From Chitinophagaceae bacterium (GTDB lineage Bacteria; Bacteroidota; Bacteroidia; Chitinophagales; Chitinophagaceae), in the NCBI GenBank assembly GCA_023251255.1, contig JAHEZD010000007.1:38396-102395 (forward strand): a stretch of 64,000 nucleotides of DNA, read 5' to 3'. Every line of letters begins with the position of its first letter. Position 1 is the first letter of the stretch. A program made the position numbers and the translations under genes. Positions 26,935 through 34,710 of this stretch are shown piece by piece. The notes beneath the pieces were generated by a model, which saw only the letters and a list, made by a program, of their open reading frames with translations, searched no databases and had not been told where the DNA came from.

Positions 26935-27441
26935 TTACATATGCTCAAACTGTTCTTTCCTAATGACATAATCCCGCAACTGTTCCGGAGTCATGTTCAA
27001 CATCAGTTCACATTTTTCGGTGTAATTGGCTGGGTATTTCTTTGTGAAATAGTTAATGATAATGTTGAAGGTTTGGGGATGCTCAAAATCTTGCTGGATA
27101 AAAGTCAGGTCCTTGTTCTTCAATTTCCAGTACATGCTGCGCCAGTTATTATACATGATAAAATAATAAATGGCAATTTTTAGGCAAACATGGTCCATGT
27201 CTGCTTCGGTAATGGTGGAGCCCCGTTTGTTCAGGTAATGCTGCTTAATTATTTCAAGGTTCTTTTGGAGCACTTCTTTTGTTTCATGCAATGTTTGTTT
27301 GGCTATAAAACAATTTTCGTAGTCGGTGGTCAAGCGGATGCCATTTCCCTCATCGCGGAGCAGCACTTCTATGCTGCCGATGCGAATGGTGGCTGTTGGT
27401 ATGCCAAAATTCTGTTTAAAAAAGGCCATCAATTTGTTCAT
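26935..27441 (-). CDS. Hypothetical protein
   Basis: A 168-aa protein from ATG 27441 (MNKLMAFFKQNFG); an in-frame ATG also lies 8 codons upstream at 27465. It is mixed alpha/beta at the N-terminus (IRIGSIEVLLRDEGNGIRLTTD) and helical and aromatic after that (ICLKIAIYYFIMYNNWRSMYW-type helix, then FNIIINYFTKKYP). No signal peptide, no known motif. It is paired with the downstream unknown gene on the same strand and probably co-transcribed. Confidence 0.6.
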   Translation of the reverse strand: MNKLMAFFKQNFGIPTATIRIGSIEVLLRDEGNGIRLTTDYENCFIAKQTLHETKEVLQKNLEIIKQHYLNKRGSTITEADMDHVCLKIAIYYFIMYNNWRSMYWKLKNKDLTFIQQDFEHPQTFNIIINYFTKKYPANYTEKCELMLNMTPEQLRDYVIRKEQFEHM

Positions 27442-27624
27442 GGCTAAATGTATAGTGCTGTTCAAATATTCATCGTAGCTATCCCACTTCTACCCTATTT
27501 GCTTTCTCTCCCCTACCATCTTCCTGCTCATCTTCCATCCCTATCTTCTGCACTTCAAGATAGCCTCTGAAAGAGAATACTCTCTTGGGCATACTTATAA
27601 GGGATGCAGTAATTCTCCGAAGCC

Positions 27625-27669
27625 GCAGCGTCCTACACCGCTGCAAAAGCTGGGCATAGAGACACTGCG
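27625..27669. repeat. GC-rich dispersed repeat (CGCAGCGTCC ... GAGACACTGCG)
   Basis: The ends pair imperfectly (CGCAGCGTC with GACACTGCG, one G-U type pair). A related copy lies at 30927-30973, and a shortened one at 27744-27779. Confidence 0.6.
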
Positions 27670-27783
27670 TAGAAGTACATACTAAGAAGGTAGGTACGTT
27701 ATTGCCCTCTTCTGCATTTGTTGAAATTGGCGCATCCCAGAAACCGCAGCGCTGCTAGGCATAGAGCCGCCGCGGGAAGTAAA

Positions 27784-27816
27784 AAACCTATAAGGTTCTT
27801 GGAACCTTATAGGTTT
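27784..27816 (-). terminator. Intrinsic terminator after the DPP-IV-like gene
   Basis: A perfect 15-bp stem (27784-27798 / 27802-27816, AAACCTATAAGGTTC) with a 3-base loop. On the minus strand the T residues of the stem continue into TTTTTTAC. It lies 150 bp past the peptidase stop codon. Confidence 0.75.
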
Positions 27817-27965
27817 AAATATAGCATTTGGCCTATCCGCCATTGCACATTTTTGTCTAATTGCTTTTTGAATACTGCGCTCCCGTTCTTAAATCCCAGC
27901 TTCCTGCCTTAAGCCTTAGGTCCTACGCCTTATGCCTTCCACCCTACACCTCAAACCTTCCCCCT

Positions 27966-30149
27966 CTATCTCCCTCCCCCCGGGCAATGCTCCTTCAAAT
28001 AATTGGTGAACAAAGTAGCTAGGTGCAGGGAAGTGCCACGACCTTCATTGATGTTGTGCGTGCGGTTGGGATAGCTCATGAGGGAGAACTGCTTATTGTT
28101 CTTCACCAGTTCGTTGATCAGCATTTCCGTGTTCTGGTAATGCACATTGTCATCACCGGTACCGTGCACCACTAAAAGGTTGCCCTTCAGTCCCTTGGCA
28201 TGGGTAATGGCCGATGCTTTGATATAGTCTGCCTTGTTTTCCTGCGGAAGGCCCATGTAACGCTCCTCGTAAATATTGTCATAGCTCAAACGGTAAGCAA
28301 CAGGTGCAACGGCAATACCCGTTTTGTAAATGTCAGGATACTGGAACATTAAATTGAGCGTGGTGGAACCTCCACCGCTCCATCCCCAAACCGCAATCCT
28401 GTCCTTATCCACATACTTCCATTCCAGTATCTTCTTGGCAGCCATGGCCTGGTCATGCACGTTCAGTATACCTACCTGTTTGTAAATACTTTTGCGCCAT
28501 GCAGCACCCTTGGGTACAGGGGTGCCACGGCCATCCAAACTGATCTGTATGTAGCCATCGCCCGCCATATCGCCATTGTACAGGAAAGTGCCCGCAGCAC
28601 CATAACTATCTTTCACCGTGGCTTCCCCGGGTTCCGTGTACACGTAGAACACCACAGGGTATTTCTTGGTACTGTCAAAATTATCGGGCATGATCTTCCA
28701 GCCATCCATGGTTACCCCATCTTCCGTGGTTATTTTGATGAACTCGGTTTTGGTTCCTTCTGGCGTGGGGAAGGGTGCAGCGTTCTTCTTGGTGCCGCCC
28801 TTGATGACTTCATTGGTGGGCAGCTTTACCCAATCTTCTTCCGGGGCTGTAGCTGCATTGGAAAAGCTGTGCTTGGCAAAAGCCGCATTGGGGCTTAACT
28901 GGTAATTGTGTGTTCCCTTTTTATCGGCAGGGGAAACCAGTTCTGCCTTGCCCGTACCATCCAGCTTGCTGCGGTACAGGTACTGCTGCAAGGCATTATC
29001 GGGCGAAGCCATAAAATATACATAGCCGTTCTTTTCATCAATGGCTTCCAAACTGATCATGTCATAGTCGCCCTTGGTGGCAAGGGTTTCCTTCTTGCCA
29101 TCACGGCCCACCACATAGATATGCCTCCAACCATCTTTCTCACTGACCCATAAAAACTGCTTGCCATTGTTCAGCCACTCCCAGCCCGATGGCTCAAAGT
29201 CGTTCCAGAATGTCTTGATATCGATCCAGGCCTTGTCCGATTCCGCATACACTGTTTTTGCTTCGCCTGTTTTGGCGTTCAGCAGCATCACTTTGCTTTC
29301 CTGCTGCTTGCGGTTCAACTGCTGTATAATGATTTCATTGTCATTAGGCGCCCATTCCATTCTTGGTATGTAATGCTGCACGGCATCACCGGGCACGTTC
29401 ATCCATTTGGTTTGTGCCGTGGCCACATCCACTACGCCAATCCTGCAGGAAGATGGGTCCTCACCCACTTTGGGGTATTCTACCGGTATGGTAAAGGAAT
29501 AGATGGAGTCCGTGGTATTGAGCATGAGGTAGTTCCTGATCTTGGTGGCATCAATTTGCCAGTAGGCAATGCTCCTGCTATCTGGCGACCAACGGAAACC
29601 ATCGCGGCAACCAAACTCCTCCTCATATACCCAATCGAATGTACCGTTGATGATTTTATCAGTGCCGTCCTTGGTCAATTGTTTCACGGTACCTGTTGCA
29701 ATGTCTTCCGTATAGATATTATGGCCACTCACATAGGCTACCCGCTTGCCATCGGGTGAAATTTTTGCAAACATGAGGGATGATGCAGGGAAGGTTTTGC
29801 CCAATTGCTTCAACAGTTTGGTGTCATTGTCCAGTATCCAGTAATCGCCCCTGGTGTTGTAGCGCCAAACTTTCTTGCTATTGGTGAAGAGCAGCACTTT
29901 CTTGCCATCCTCACTTACCATGAAGTTGTTGAGGAACAGGGCACTGCTCTTGCCTTCGGGTGTGAGGCTCTTTTTATCAAACGGTACTGTCCTGTTAAAA
30001 GCAGGCAGGTCATATTTTACAATTTCACTGTTTTCATTGGCGTAGTAGCCGCTGCCGTCCTTCAGCCATTTGATGTTCTTGCTGCCTTGGGCATGAGCGG
30101 AACAATTAAGTACCAGGATCAAAAAAACAAAAAGTCTCGCTTGCTTCAT
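27966..30149 (-). CDS. S9 family peptidase (dipeptidyl peptidase IV-like)
   Basis: A 727-aa protein with signal peptide (LFVFLILVLNCSAHAQ). The N-terminal ~470 residues form the DPP-IV beta-propeller, with the Glu pair motif VYEEEFGCRDGFRWSPDS (~residues 183-200) that binds the substrate amino-terminus. The catalytic alpha/beta hydrolase domain has the nucleophile in WGWSGGGST, the Asp in HGTGDDNVHYQN and the His in NRTHNI. It should remove Xaa-Pro or Xaa-Ala dipeptides in the periplasm and fits a protein-degrading lifestyle. It is a single-gene transcript with a downstream terminator. The usual GWSYGG is here GWSGGG, a conservative change seen in relatives. Confidence 0.93.
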   Translation of the reverse strand: MKQARLFVFLILVLNCSAHAQGSKNIKWLKDGSGYYANENSEIVKYDLPAFNRTVPFDKKSLTPEGKSSALFLNNFMVSEDGKKVLLFTNSKKVWRYNTRGDYWILDNDTKLLKQLGKTFPASSLMFAKISPDGKRVAYVSGHNIYTEDIATGTVKQLTKDGTDKIINGTFDWVYEEEFGCRDGFRWSPDSRSIAYWQIDATKIRNYLMLNTTDSIYSFTIPVEYPKVGEDPSSCRIGVVDVATAQTKWMNVPGDAVQHYIPRMEWAPNDNEIIIQQLNRKQQESKVMLLNAKTGEAKTVYAESDKAWIDIKTFWNDFEPSGWEWLNNGKQFLWVSEKDGWRHIYVVGRDGKKETLATKGDYDMISLEAIDEKNGYVYFMASPDNALQQYLYRSKLDGTGKAELVSPADKKGTHNYQLSPNAAFAKHSFSNAATAPEEDWVKLPTNEVIKGGTKKNAAPFPTPEGTKTEFIKITTEDGVTMDGWKIMPDNFDSTKKYPVVFYVYTEPGEATVKDSYGAAGTFLYNGDMAGDGYIQISLDGRGTPVPKGAAWRKSIYKQVGILNVHDQAMAAKKILEWKYVDKDRIAVWGWSGGGSTTLNLMFQYPDIYKTGIAVAPVAYRLSYDNIYEERYMGLPQENKADYIKASAITHAKGLKGNLLVVHGTGDDNVHYQNTEMLINELVKNNKQFSLMSYPNRTHNINEGRGTSLHLATLFTNYLKEHCPGGGR

Positions 30150-30269
30150 GTGTTGGATGTTTTTGAAGGGATGAATATAACAGGAATTGGGCTAAGATGG
30201 ATAACCGTTGGTAAAAGAGATGGTCAGGCACTACAACGGTTTCTTTTACTTTTCCGAAGGTTCCCCACT

Positions 30270-30305
30270 CCACAGCCAAGTGCGGTGGCAGGACACTGCG
30301 TGAAA
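30270..30305. repeat. Dispersed repeat copy (AGCCAAGTGCGGTGGCAGG)
   Basis: The core AGCCAAGTGCGRTGGCAGG is shared with 30871-30889, and the following ACACTGCG is shared with the repeats at 27659-27669 and 30964-30973. It lies in the gap upstream of the peptidase gene. Confidence 0.5.
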
Positions 30306-30323
30306 GGATAGCCCAACCATTTT

Positions 30324-30785
30324 CTACACCCAATAATCTTTCATCAAATCGGCTACCCATGTGGGCTGCACAATTTCCCCTTTTGGCTGGAATTCCTTCA
30401 TCACAGGCTTAATGTCCAATACGGGCGTGCCATCAATGGCATCCAAGTTCTTTACGGTAATGGTGCGGCCTTCATGTGCCAGCAGTTCAACGGTACAAAG
30501 CCCGATGGTATTGGGCCTGTCCTTTTTGCGCTGTGCGAAGATACCCGTAAGCGGATAGTTCTCGTTGCCCCTTGGATGGCCAGCAAAAACGATGTCTTTG
30601 GTTTCTACCTTGTCAAAATAGTAAATGATTTCAAGGTGGGAGAAACCGGAGATGCTATTAAAAGATTCTGCAGGTACACCATCGGCCAGTTCTATCCCGG
30701 ATACAATGCTGCCCCAGAAATCGTCTGTGGGCCGGGTGCGTGAGTTCCTTACAAAAGCGATGGGTTGCAGTATTATTTCTTTCAT
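30324..30785 (-). CDS. TrmO-like tRNA t6A methyltransferase (UPF0066/TsaA family)
   Basis: A start at ATG 30785 (MKEIILQPIAFVRNSR) gives 153 aa, the usual length of the short bacterial form; seven more codons are open upstream. Family blocks are DDFWGSIVSGIEL, SGFSHLEIIYYFD, the Arg-rich loop AGHPRGN (the E. coli form has a similar HPRG turn) and RPNTIGLCTVELL with NLDAIDGTPVLDIKP at the C-terminus. Members methylate N6-threonylcarbamoyladenosine at tRNA position 37 using S-adenosylmethionine. It lacks the C-terminal extension of E. coli TrmO. Confidence 0.88.
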   Translation of the reverse strand: MKEIILQPIAFVRNSRTRPTDDFWGSIVSGIELADGVPAESFNSISGFSHLEIIYYFDKVETKDIVFAGHPRGNENYPLTGIFAQRKKDRPNTIGLCTVELLAHEGRTITVKNLDAIDGTPVLDIKPVMKEFQPKGEIVQPTWVADLMKDYWV

Positions 30786-30806
30786 GCATTGAAAGTATGT
30801 TTTCAA

Positions 30807-31099
30807 ACAAAAAGGGGAAAGATATTAATGATAAATGGCTGTTATTTCTTCTCCAAGATTCTCCACACCCAGCCAAGTGCGATGGCAGGGTGCTGATGGG
30901 CTGAGAATGAAAATCCAACCACTGAACGCAGCGTCCCTTGCTCCACACTAGGCAGCGTTAAGGAGACACTGCGCGGAAGAAAAGGGATTAGTGATAAATG
31001 GTTTTGCCGCCTCGGTTCGTGGGACACAATCCGGGGCGGGATGGTTACAAGGTACGCTCCTTTGTGGCCTTAATGGCCCTTACCGCTGCTTTTGCTACT
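30807..31099. other. Intergenic region with dispersed GC-rich repeats
   Basis: It contains one copy of the AGCCAAGTGCGATGGCAGG repeat (30871-30889) and one long CGCAGCGTCCC ... GGAGACACTGCG repeat (30927-30973). No gene was recognised; the open frames here are short and repeat-derived. Confidence 0.6.
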
Positions 31100-33889
31100 T
31101 CATCGGAACAGGTTCACTGGCATAATAAACTCCCATTGGTTCACCTGGGTGCTGCCACTGTATTCATGGTCCAATAACCGGTTATAGCGCACGCCAAAAG
31201 TGACCAACTCCTGGTTCCACCATTTGGTATCGAAATAGATTTCCGCACCTACAGTACTGAAGTTGAAGGTATTGCCTGTACGGAGGCTCTTTGTTTGCGT
31301 ATAATCATAAAAGGCATTGGCCCGCACACGAAGGAAATACACCATATTGGCCAGTCCAAAGTCAGGATAGGCCAAGGGAAAATGGTAGTTGGCAGCCAGC
31401 TTGTACATGCGGGGAAAATCAACTGCCCGGTAGCCTTTGGAGAAAGGGAAATTATTGGTGAAATAATATTGATTGGCGGTATCCCGAGTGGCATAGGCAG
31501 CATTGAGTACCAAGGAGTGGTTCCTACCAATGCCCGGCAGGTAGAGGGCAGCATTCAGCAACAACTGATGGGCTGTGTACTTGTTGATGATGTTCCTGAA
31601 CTGCACGGAAAAGGTTTGCCCCCAATGCGGGAAAATATGCTGGGCGGCTTTCTGTACCTGTCCCGAATACTGCAAACGGGTATTGAGGTAGTTGATATTG
31701 TAATCCAGTAATGCCCCCTTGGCAATGCCCGTCCACCTTACCTGTGAGGTGTTGTAAGCAGAAGACAGGGTCAGGTACCTGTACTGCTTTCCCCCGGAAA
31801 AATTGAACGGCAATTGCAGCCCGGCATCGGCATTGAACTCGTTCCAGAAAACAGGGGTGGTAGGGTTGTACAGCGCATTCCTGTCCCATGTTTGGCTGAT
31901 GCCAAAAAAAGGCTGCACATACGTGCCACCATAAATACCCGTATAACTCACTTTGTTGCTGCCTTCATTTTGGTTGTAGGTATAGGCCAGTTCACTTTGA
32001 AAAGTATTGAGCACATTTTCGCCATAGATGGTGAAGGAATATTCCGGGCTATCGTAATCGGGCCTCCAACTATGGAAGTTCAATAGGCCGGTGGCCTTGC
32101 GGTATTTTTTTGTTTCGAAGGTCCGTGATTGAAGCGTTGATAGGAACTGGTGATCGGTTTGATTGAAAGCAGGGGCAACATACAGATCAGTGAGGCCAGC
32201 TTCGCTGAAATCCACTTTCTTCCATTGGGGAGTGAAGGCTGCCAGCCTGTACCCATCTGCCGTAAATACGGATGCAGCAATAGTGCCGGTATTGGTAAAT
32301 GTGGCTTTGTAAACACCTGTTGAATAGGAAGCCAATTGATAGGTGGTTCCATTGCCCGGCACATAAGCAAACAGTTCATCATTGCCATTGTAGGTGCTAC
32401 TGAATAAGATGGTATCATTCCTTACCTGGAGGAAGCCGATGATCCTATTGCTGAAAGGAACAAGCGTTTCAATCTTCCCGCCATCTATACGTTGTGATTG
32501 AATGGACATCTCCCCTTTCAGGTTCCTTGCGGCAAAAAAGAGCGCATCATCTTTTGCGGAGAATTTCGGGTAGGAATAGGTAATGCCTTCCTGTGCATCA
32601 ACTGTTCTGATTGGCCCGCCGTTGCTGCCTATGATATGGAGACTGGATGTTTGCACTGGTGTTAATTCAACCGCTATTATCTTGCTTCCATCATGCGAAA
32701 TGTCCGGTGAGTAATACCTTGTTTTGGTGGTGATGGTTCTTTCTGCTTTGGTGGCAATATCCAGTACCCTGATGCTGCTGTATTCCCTGTAGCCCCATCT
32801 TGCATCTGGCTGATAGGCTGCATATACAATCTTCCCGTTGTTGTAGGAGAAGTAGTCATCATAAGCAATGGAACGAACAGCAATCTTGGTGGCTGTTTGG
32901 TGGTGGATGCTATAGAAAGCAGGGATGCTATTGTAGCTTTGCTTCAACACGATCAGTGAACCATCTGCTGCTGTGTAGGGATATTTGTAATCGGCCACAT
33001 TGTTTTTCTGTACCGCAGTAAGCCAATTGGTTTTCTGGGCTTCTGCTTTCCACTGTTCCTGGTAAAAGCTGAACGCATTCTTCACAAACTGCTTGAACTC
33101 CACTCCCGTTTGTTTCTTGACTGCACCCTGCAATGGGTAGAACAGCGGCTTGAACCTTGCTGCATCATCAGTCACTTTTCTCCAGAAACCAGTCCCATAT
33201 TTTTCATAACCATAGGCTACCAGCATATAGCCCAATGGATAATGGTTGGGCACATAATCCCTGAAACTTCCATTGCGGAGTTTCATGTAAGGGTAATGCT
33301 TGCCACTGTTGTACAAACTTTTGTAGCTGTTCAGGAACAGGGGGAGCTTGCCCCTTCCCTGCTGGGACAGTTTTGTTTCATTGAACACGGCATCGCCTTC
33401 AAAGAACCAGTCGGGTATGGAAGCTGCATTGGCCACTGCCCTTCCATCCTGTCCTAGGAAAATGGAAGCCACATTGGACAGGCCCTTATTGAAATTGTTG
33501 TACTGCTGCACATGCCTGTATTCGTGAATGGCCAAATTGTCCACCCAACTTTGGGCACCCAGCTCAAATGCATCCTGCGGGGCAGTTAAATAGAACTCGC
33601 TCCTGAACGGCGCCAATTGCACATAGCCATTGGAGTAAGATATATAGGGATTGATGACGATGTTCACTTTCTTCAATGAATCGCCAATGGTGGCTGCATG
33701 GTCCGCCTGCATGGCATGGATAATGGTAGCTGCACGTTGGGCCTGTTTCTCCAAACCATTCGGAAAAATAATCCTCACCGTATCCGTATTGATCTGCTTC
33801 CATTTTACGGAGGATGGTGAGGCACCAAACTGCTGTGCTTGAGCAATGAAGCAAACAGTACATAATAGCATGGCAAAACAAAAACGCAT
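31100..33889 (-). CDS. Surface protein with gluzincin-like peptidase, TolB-like propeller and outer-membrane barrel
   Basis: A 929-aa protein with signal peptide (MRFCFAMLLCTVCFIAQAQ). Residues ~25-270 carry a zinc-peptidase-like site: LAIHEYRHVQQYNNF (HExxH form) and, 45 residues on, IPDWFFEGDAVFNET, whose Glu would be the third ligand, as in peptidase MA-like families. Residues ~290-580 contain TolB/WD40-type strands (YYSPDISHDGSKIIAVEL, YSYPKFSAKDDALFFAA). The last ~330 residues are rich in alternating aromatic strands and end in a barrel-like pattern with a terminal Phe-Arg. So it is likely anchored in the outer membrane with the peptidase and propeller on one face. Substrate unknown. Confidence 0.8.
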   Translation of the reverse strand: MRFCFAMLLCTVCFIAQAQQFGASPSSVKWKQINTDTVRIIFPNGLEKQAQRAATIIHAMQADHAATIGDSLKKVNIVINPYISYSNGYVQLAPFRSEFYLTAPQDAFELGAQSWVDNLAIHEYRHVQQYNNFNKGLSNVASIFLGQDGRAVANAASIPDWFFEGDAVFNETKLSQQGRGKLPLFLNSYKSLYNSGKHYPYMKLRNGSFRDYVPNHYPLGYMLVAYGYEKYGTGFWRKVTDDAARFKPLFYPLQGAVKKQTGVEFKQFVKNAFSFYQEQWKAEAQKTNWLTAVQKNNVADYKYPYTAADGSLIVLKQSYNSIPAFYSIHHQTATKIAVRSIAYDDYFSYNNGKIVYAAYQPDARWGYREYSSIRVLDIATKAERTITTKTRYYSPDISHDGSKIIAVELTPVQTSSLHIIGSNGGPIRTVDAQEGITYSYPKFSAKDDALFFAARNLKGEMSIQSQRIDGGKIETLVPFSNRIIGFLQVRNDTILFSSTYNGNDELFAYVPGNGTTYQLASYSTGVYKATFTNTGTIAASVFTADGYRLAAFTPQWKKVDFSEAGLTDLYVAPAFNQTDHQFLSTLQSRTFETKKYRKATGLLNFHSWRPDYDSPEYSFTIYGENVLNTFQSELAYTYNQNEGSNKVSYTGIYGGTYVQPFFGISQTWDRNALYNPTTPVFWNEFNADAGLQLPFNFSGGKQYRYLTLSSAYNTSQVRWTGIAKGALLDYNINYLNTRLQYSGQVQKAAQHIFPHWGQTFSVQFRNIINKYTAHQLLLNAALYLPGIGRNHSLVLNAAYATRDTANQYYFTNNFPFSKGYRAVDFPRMYKLAANYHFPLAYPDFGLANMVYFLRVRANAFYDYTQTKSLRTGNTFNFSTVGAEIYFDTKWWNQELVTFGVRYNRLLDHEYSGSTQVNQWEFIMPVNLFR

Positions 33890-33923
33890 GGGTTGAATTT
33901 TTATTGAAGATAAAGCAAACGTT

Positions 33924-33961
33924 CAATTCGTGCCATACGCTCAAAAATGTGGCACGAGTTG
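33924..33961. promoter_or_regulatory. Inverted repeat upstream of the metallopeptidase/barrel gene
   Basis: CAATTCGTGCCA (33924-33935) and TGGCACGAGTTG (33950-33961) pair at 11 of 12 positions across a 14-bp spacer, about 35-72 bp before the ATG at 33889. This could be an operator or a leader hairpin. No T-run follows. Confidence 0.45.
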
Positions 33962-34094
33962 ATGCCTAAAAATATTTCCAGGAATTTGCTTTGCAAATTC
34001 AATAGCCACTCTCAAGCCACAGCCTGTCCTGACTTTTCGGGAAATAACACCAATCACCATGAATAATTCTTCTTTTCATTCGTGGCAATAAAAA

Positions 34095-34117
34095 AGTGGG
34101 CAGCCTTGCTGCCCACT
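34095..34117 (-). terminator. Terminator after the small conserved gene
   Basis: A perfect 10-bp stem AGTGGGCAGC / GCTGCCCACT (34095-34104 / 34108-34117) with a 3-base loop, followed on the minus strand by TTTTTTATTG. It lies 23 bp past the stop codon at 34140. Confidence 0.85.
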
Positions 34118-34139
34118 CACTTATCAATTTCAATTGTTG

Positions 34140-34544
34140 CTACATTGGCTCCCTTGTCAAATGCACCTTGGTCATGTCATAATACTGGTTCTGCAACTGG
34201 TGCACATAGTGTACATCGGGGTTGTGTCGTTTGTCTTCCCTGTACCACATTTCAAAATGGGAGAAATCATTCTTGTTGGGCACCACAATCCGGAAGGAAC
34301 CCTTCATGTACTTGGTGGAACCGTCATCATTGTCCTGCTTCTGGAAGTTCAGTTTCAATAACTGCTCCTCATTTAGCGGAAGCGGTTGCAGGTGGTCCTG
34401 CTCGAACCAGAATTCCTGTACATCGGTTTTTACTTCAATTTGTTTTTCATCTCCGTTGAGCCTTGTTACTTCACCGTCCCAAAGTTTCCCCTCATATTCA
34501 CCCATAACAAAATCCCCAATTTTGATGTCGTTGAACTTGATCAT
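34140..34544 (-). CDS. Small cytoplasmic protein of unknown function
   Basis: A 134-aa soluble protein. The first ~50 residues (KIGDFVMGEYEGKLWDGEV, then NGDEKQIEVKT) look like a small beta-barrel of SH3/Tudor type. The rest is charged and aromatic (FEMWYREDKRHNPDVHYVHQLQNQ). No signal or membrane helix. It has its own terminator and no operon partner. I do not recognise a characterised family. Confidence 0.65.
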   Translation of the reverse strand: MIKFNDIKIGDFVMGEYEGKLWDGEVTRLNGDEKQIEVKTDVQEFWFEQDHLQPLPLNEEQLLKLNFQKQDNDDGSTKYMKGSFRIVVPNKNDFSHFEMWYREDKRHNPDVHYVHQLQNQYYDMTKVHLTREPM

Positions 34545-34670
34545 ATGGCATTCGTTTTAGAGTGAGAAGATAGAAAAAATTTGAAAGAGGGAAAAATATT
34601 TTTGGGAAAAGGATAGTTGAAACACTGTACGTCTACAATTGTATCGCATAATTACTAGCTACCAAAAACA

Positions 34671-34689
34671 AAGCTGCTTCCGCAGCCTT
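34671..34689 (-). terminator. Probable terminator after the amidohydrolase
   Basis: A short imperfect stem AGCTGC / GCAGCC with a 4-base loop is followed on the minus strand by TTTGTTTTTGG, about 20 bp past the stop at 34711. Confidence 0.5.
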
Positions 34690-34710
34690 CAATTATTTCC
34701 TCATAAGACA

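Larger units (their letters stand above)
27442..27965. other. Repeat-bearing intergenic region
   Basis: About 520 bp with no convincing gene. It contains pyrimidine-rich stretches, two GC-rich imperfect repeats of the CGCAGCGTCC ... GAGACACTGCG kind (27625-27669 and 27744-27779) and a strong leftward terminator (27784-27816). Confidence 0.65.

Noticed and set aside
33928..33957. A further member of the quadruple-heptamer family (TGCCA/TGGCA arms)
   Set aside because: Only one pair of arms is present, without the repeated heptamers at 14-16 bp steps.
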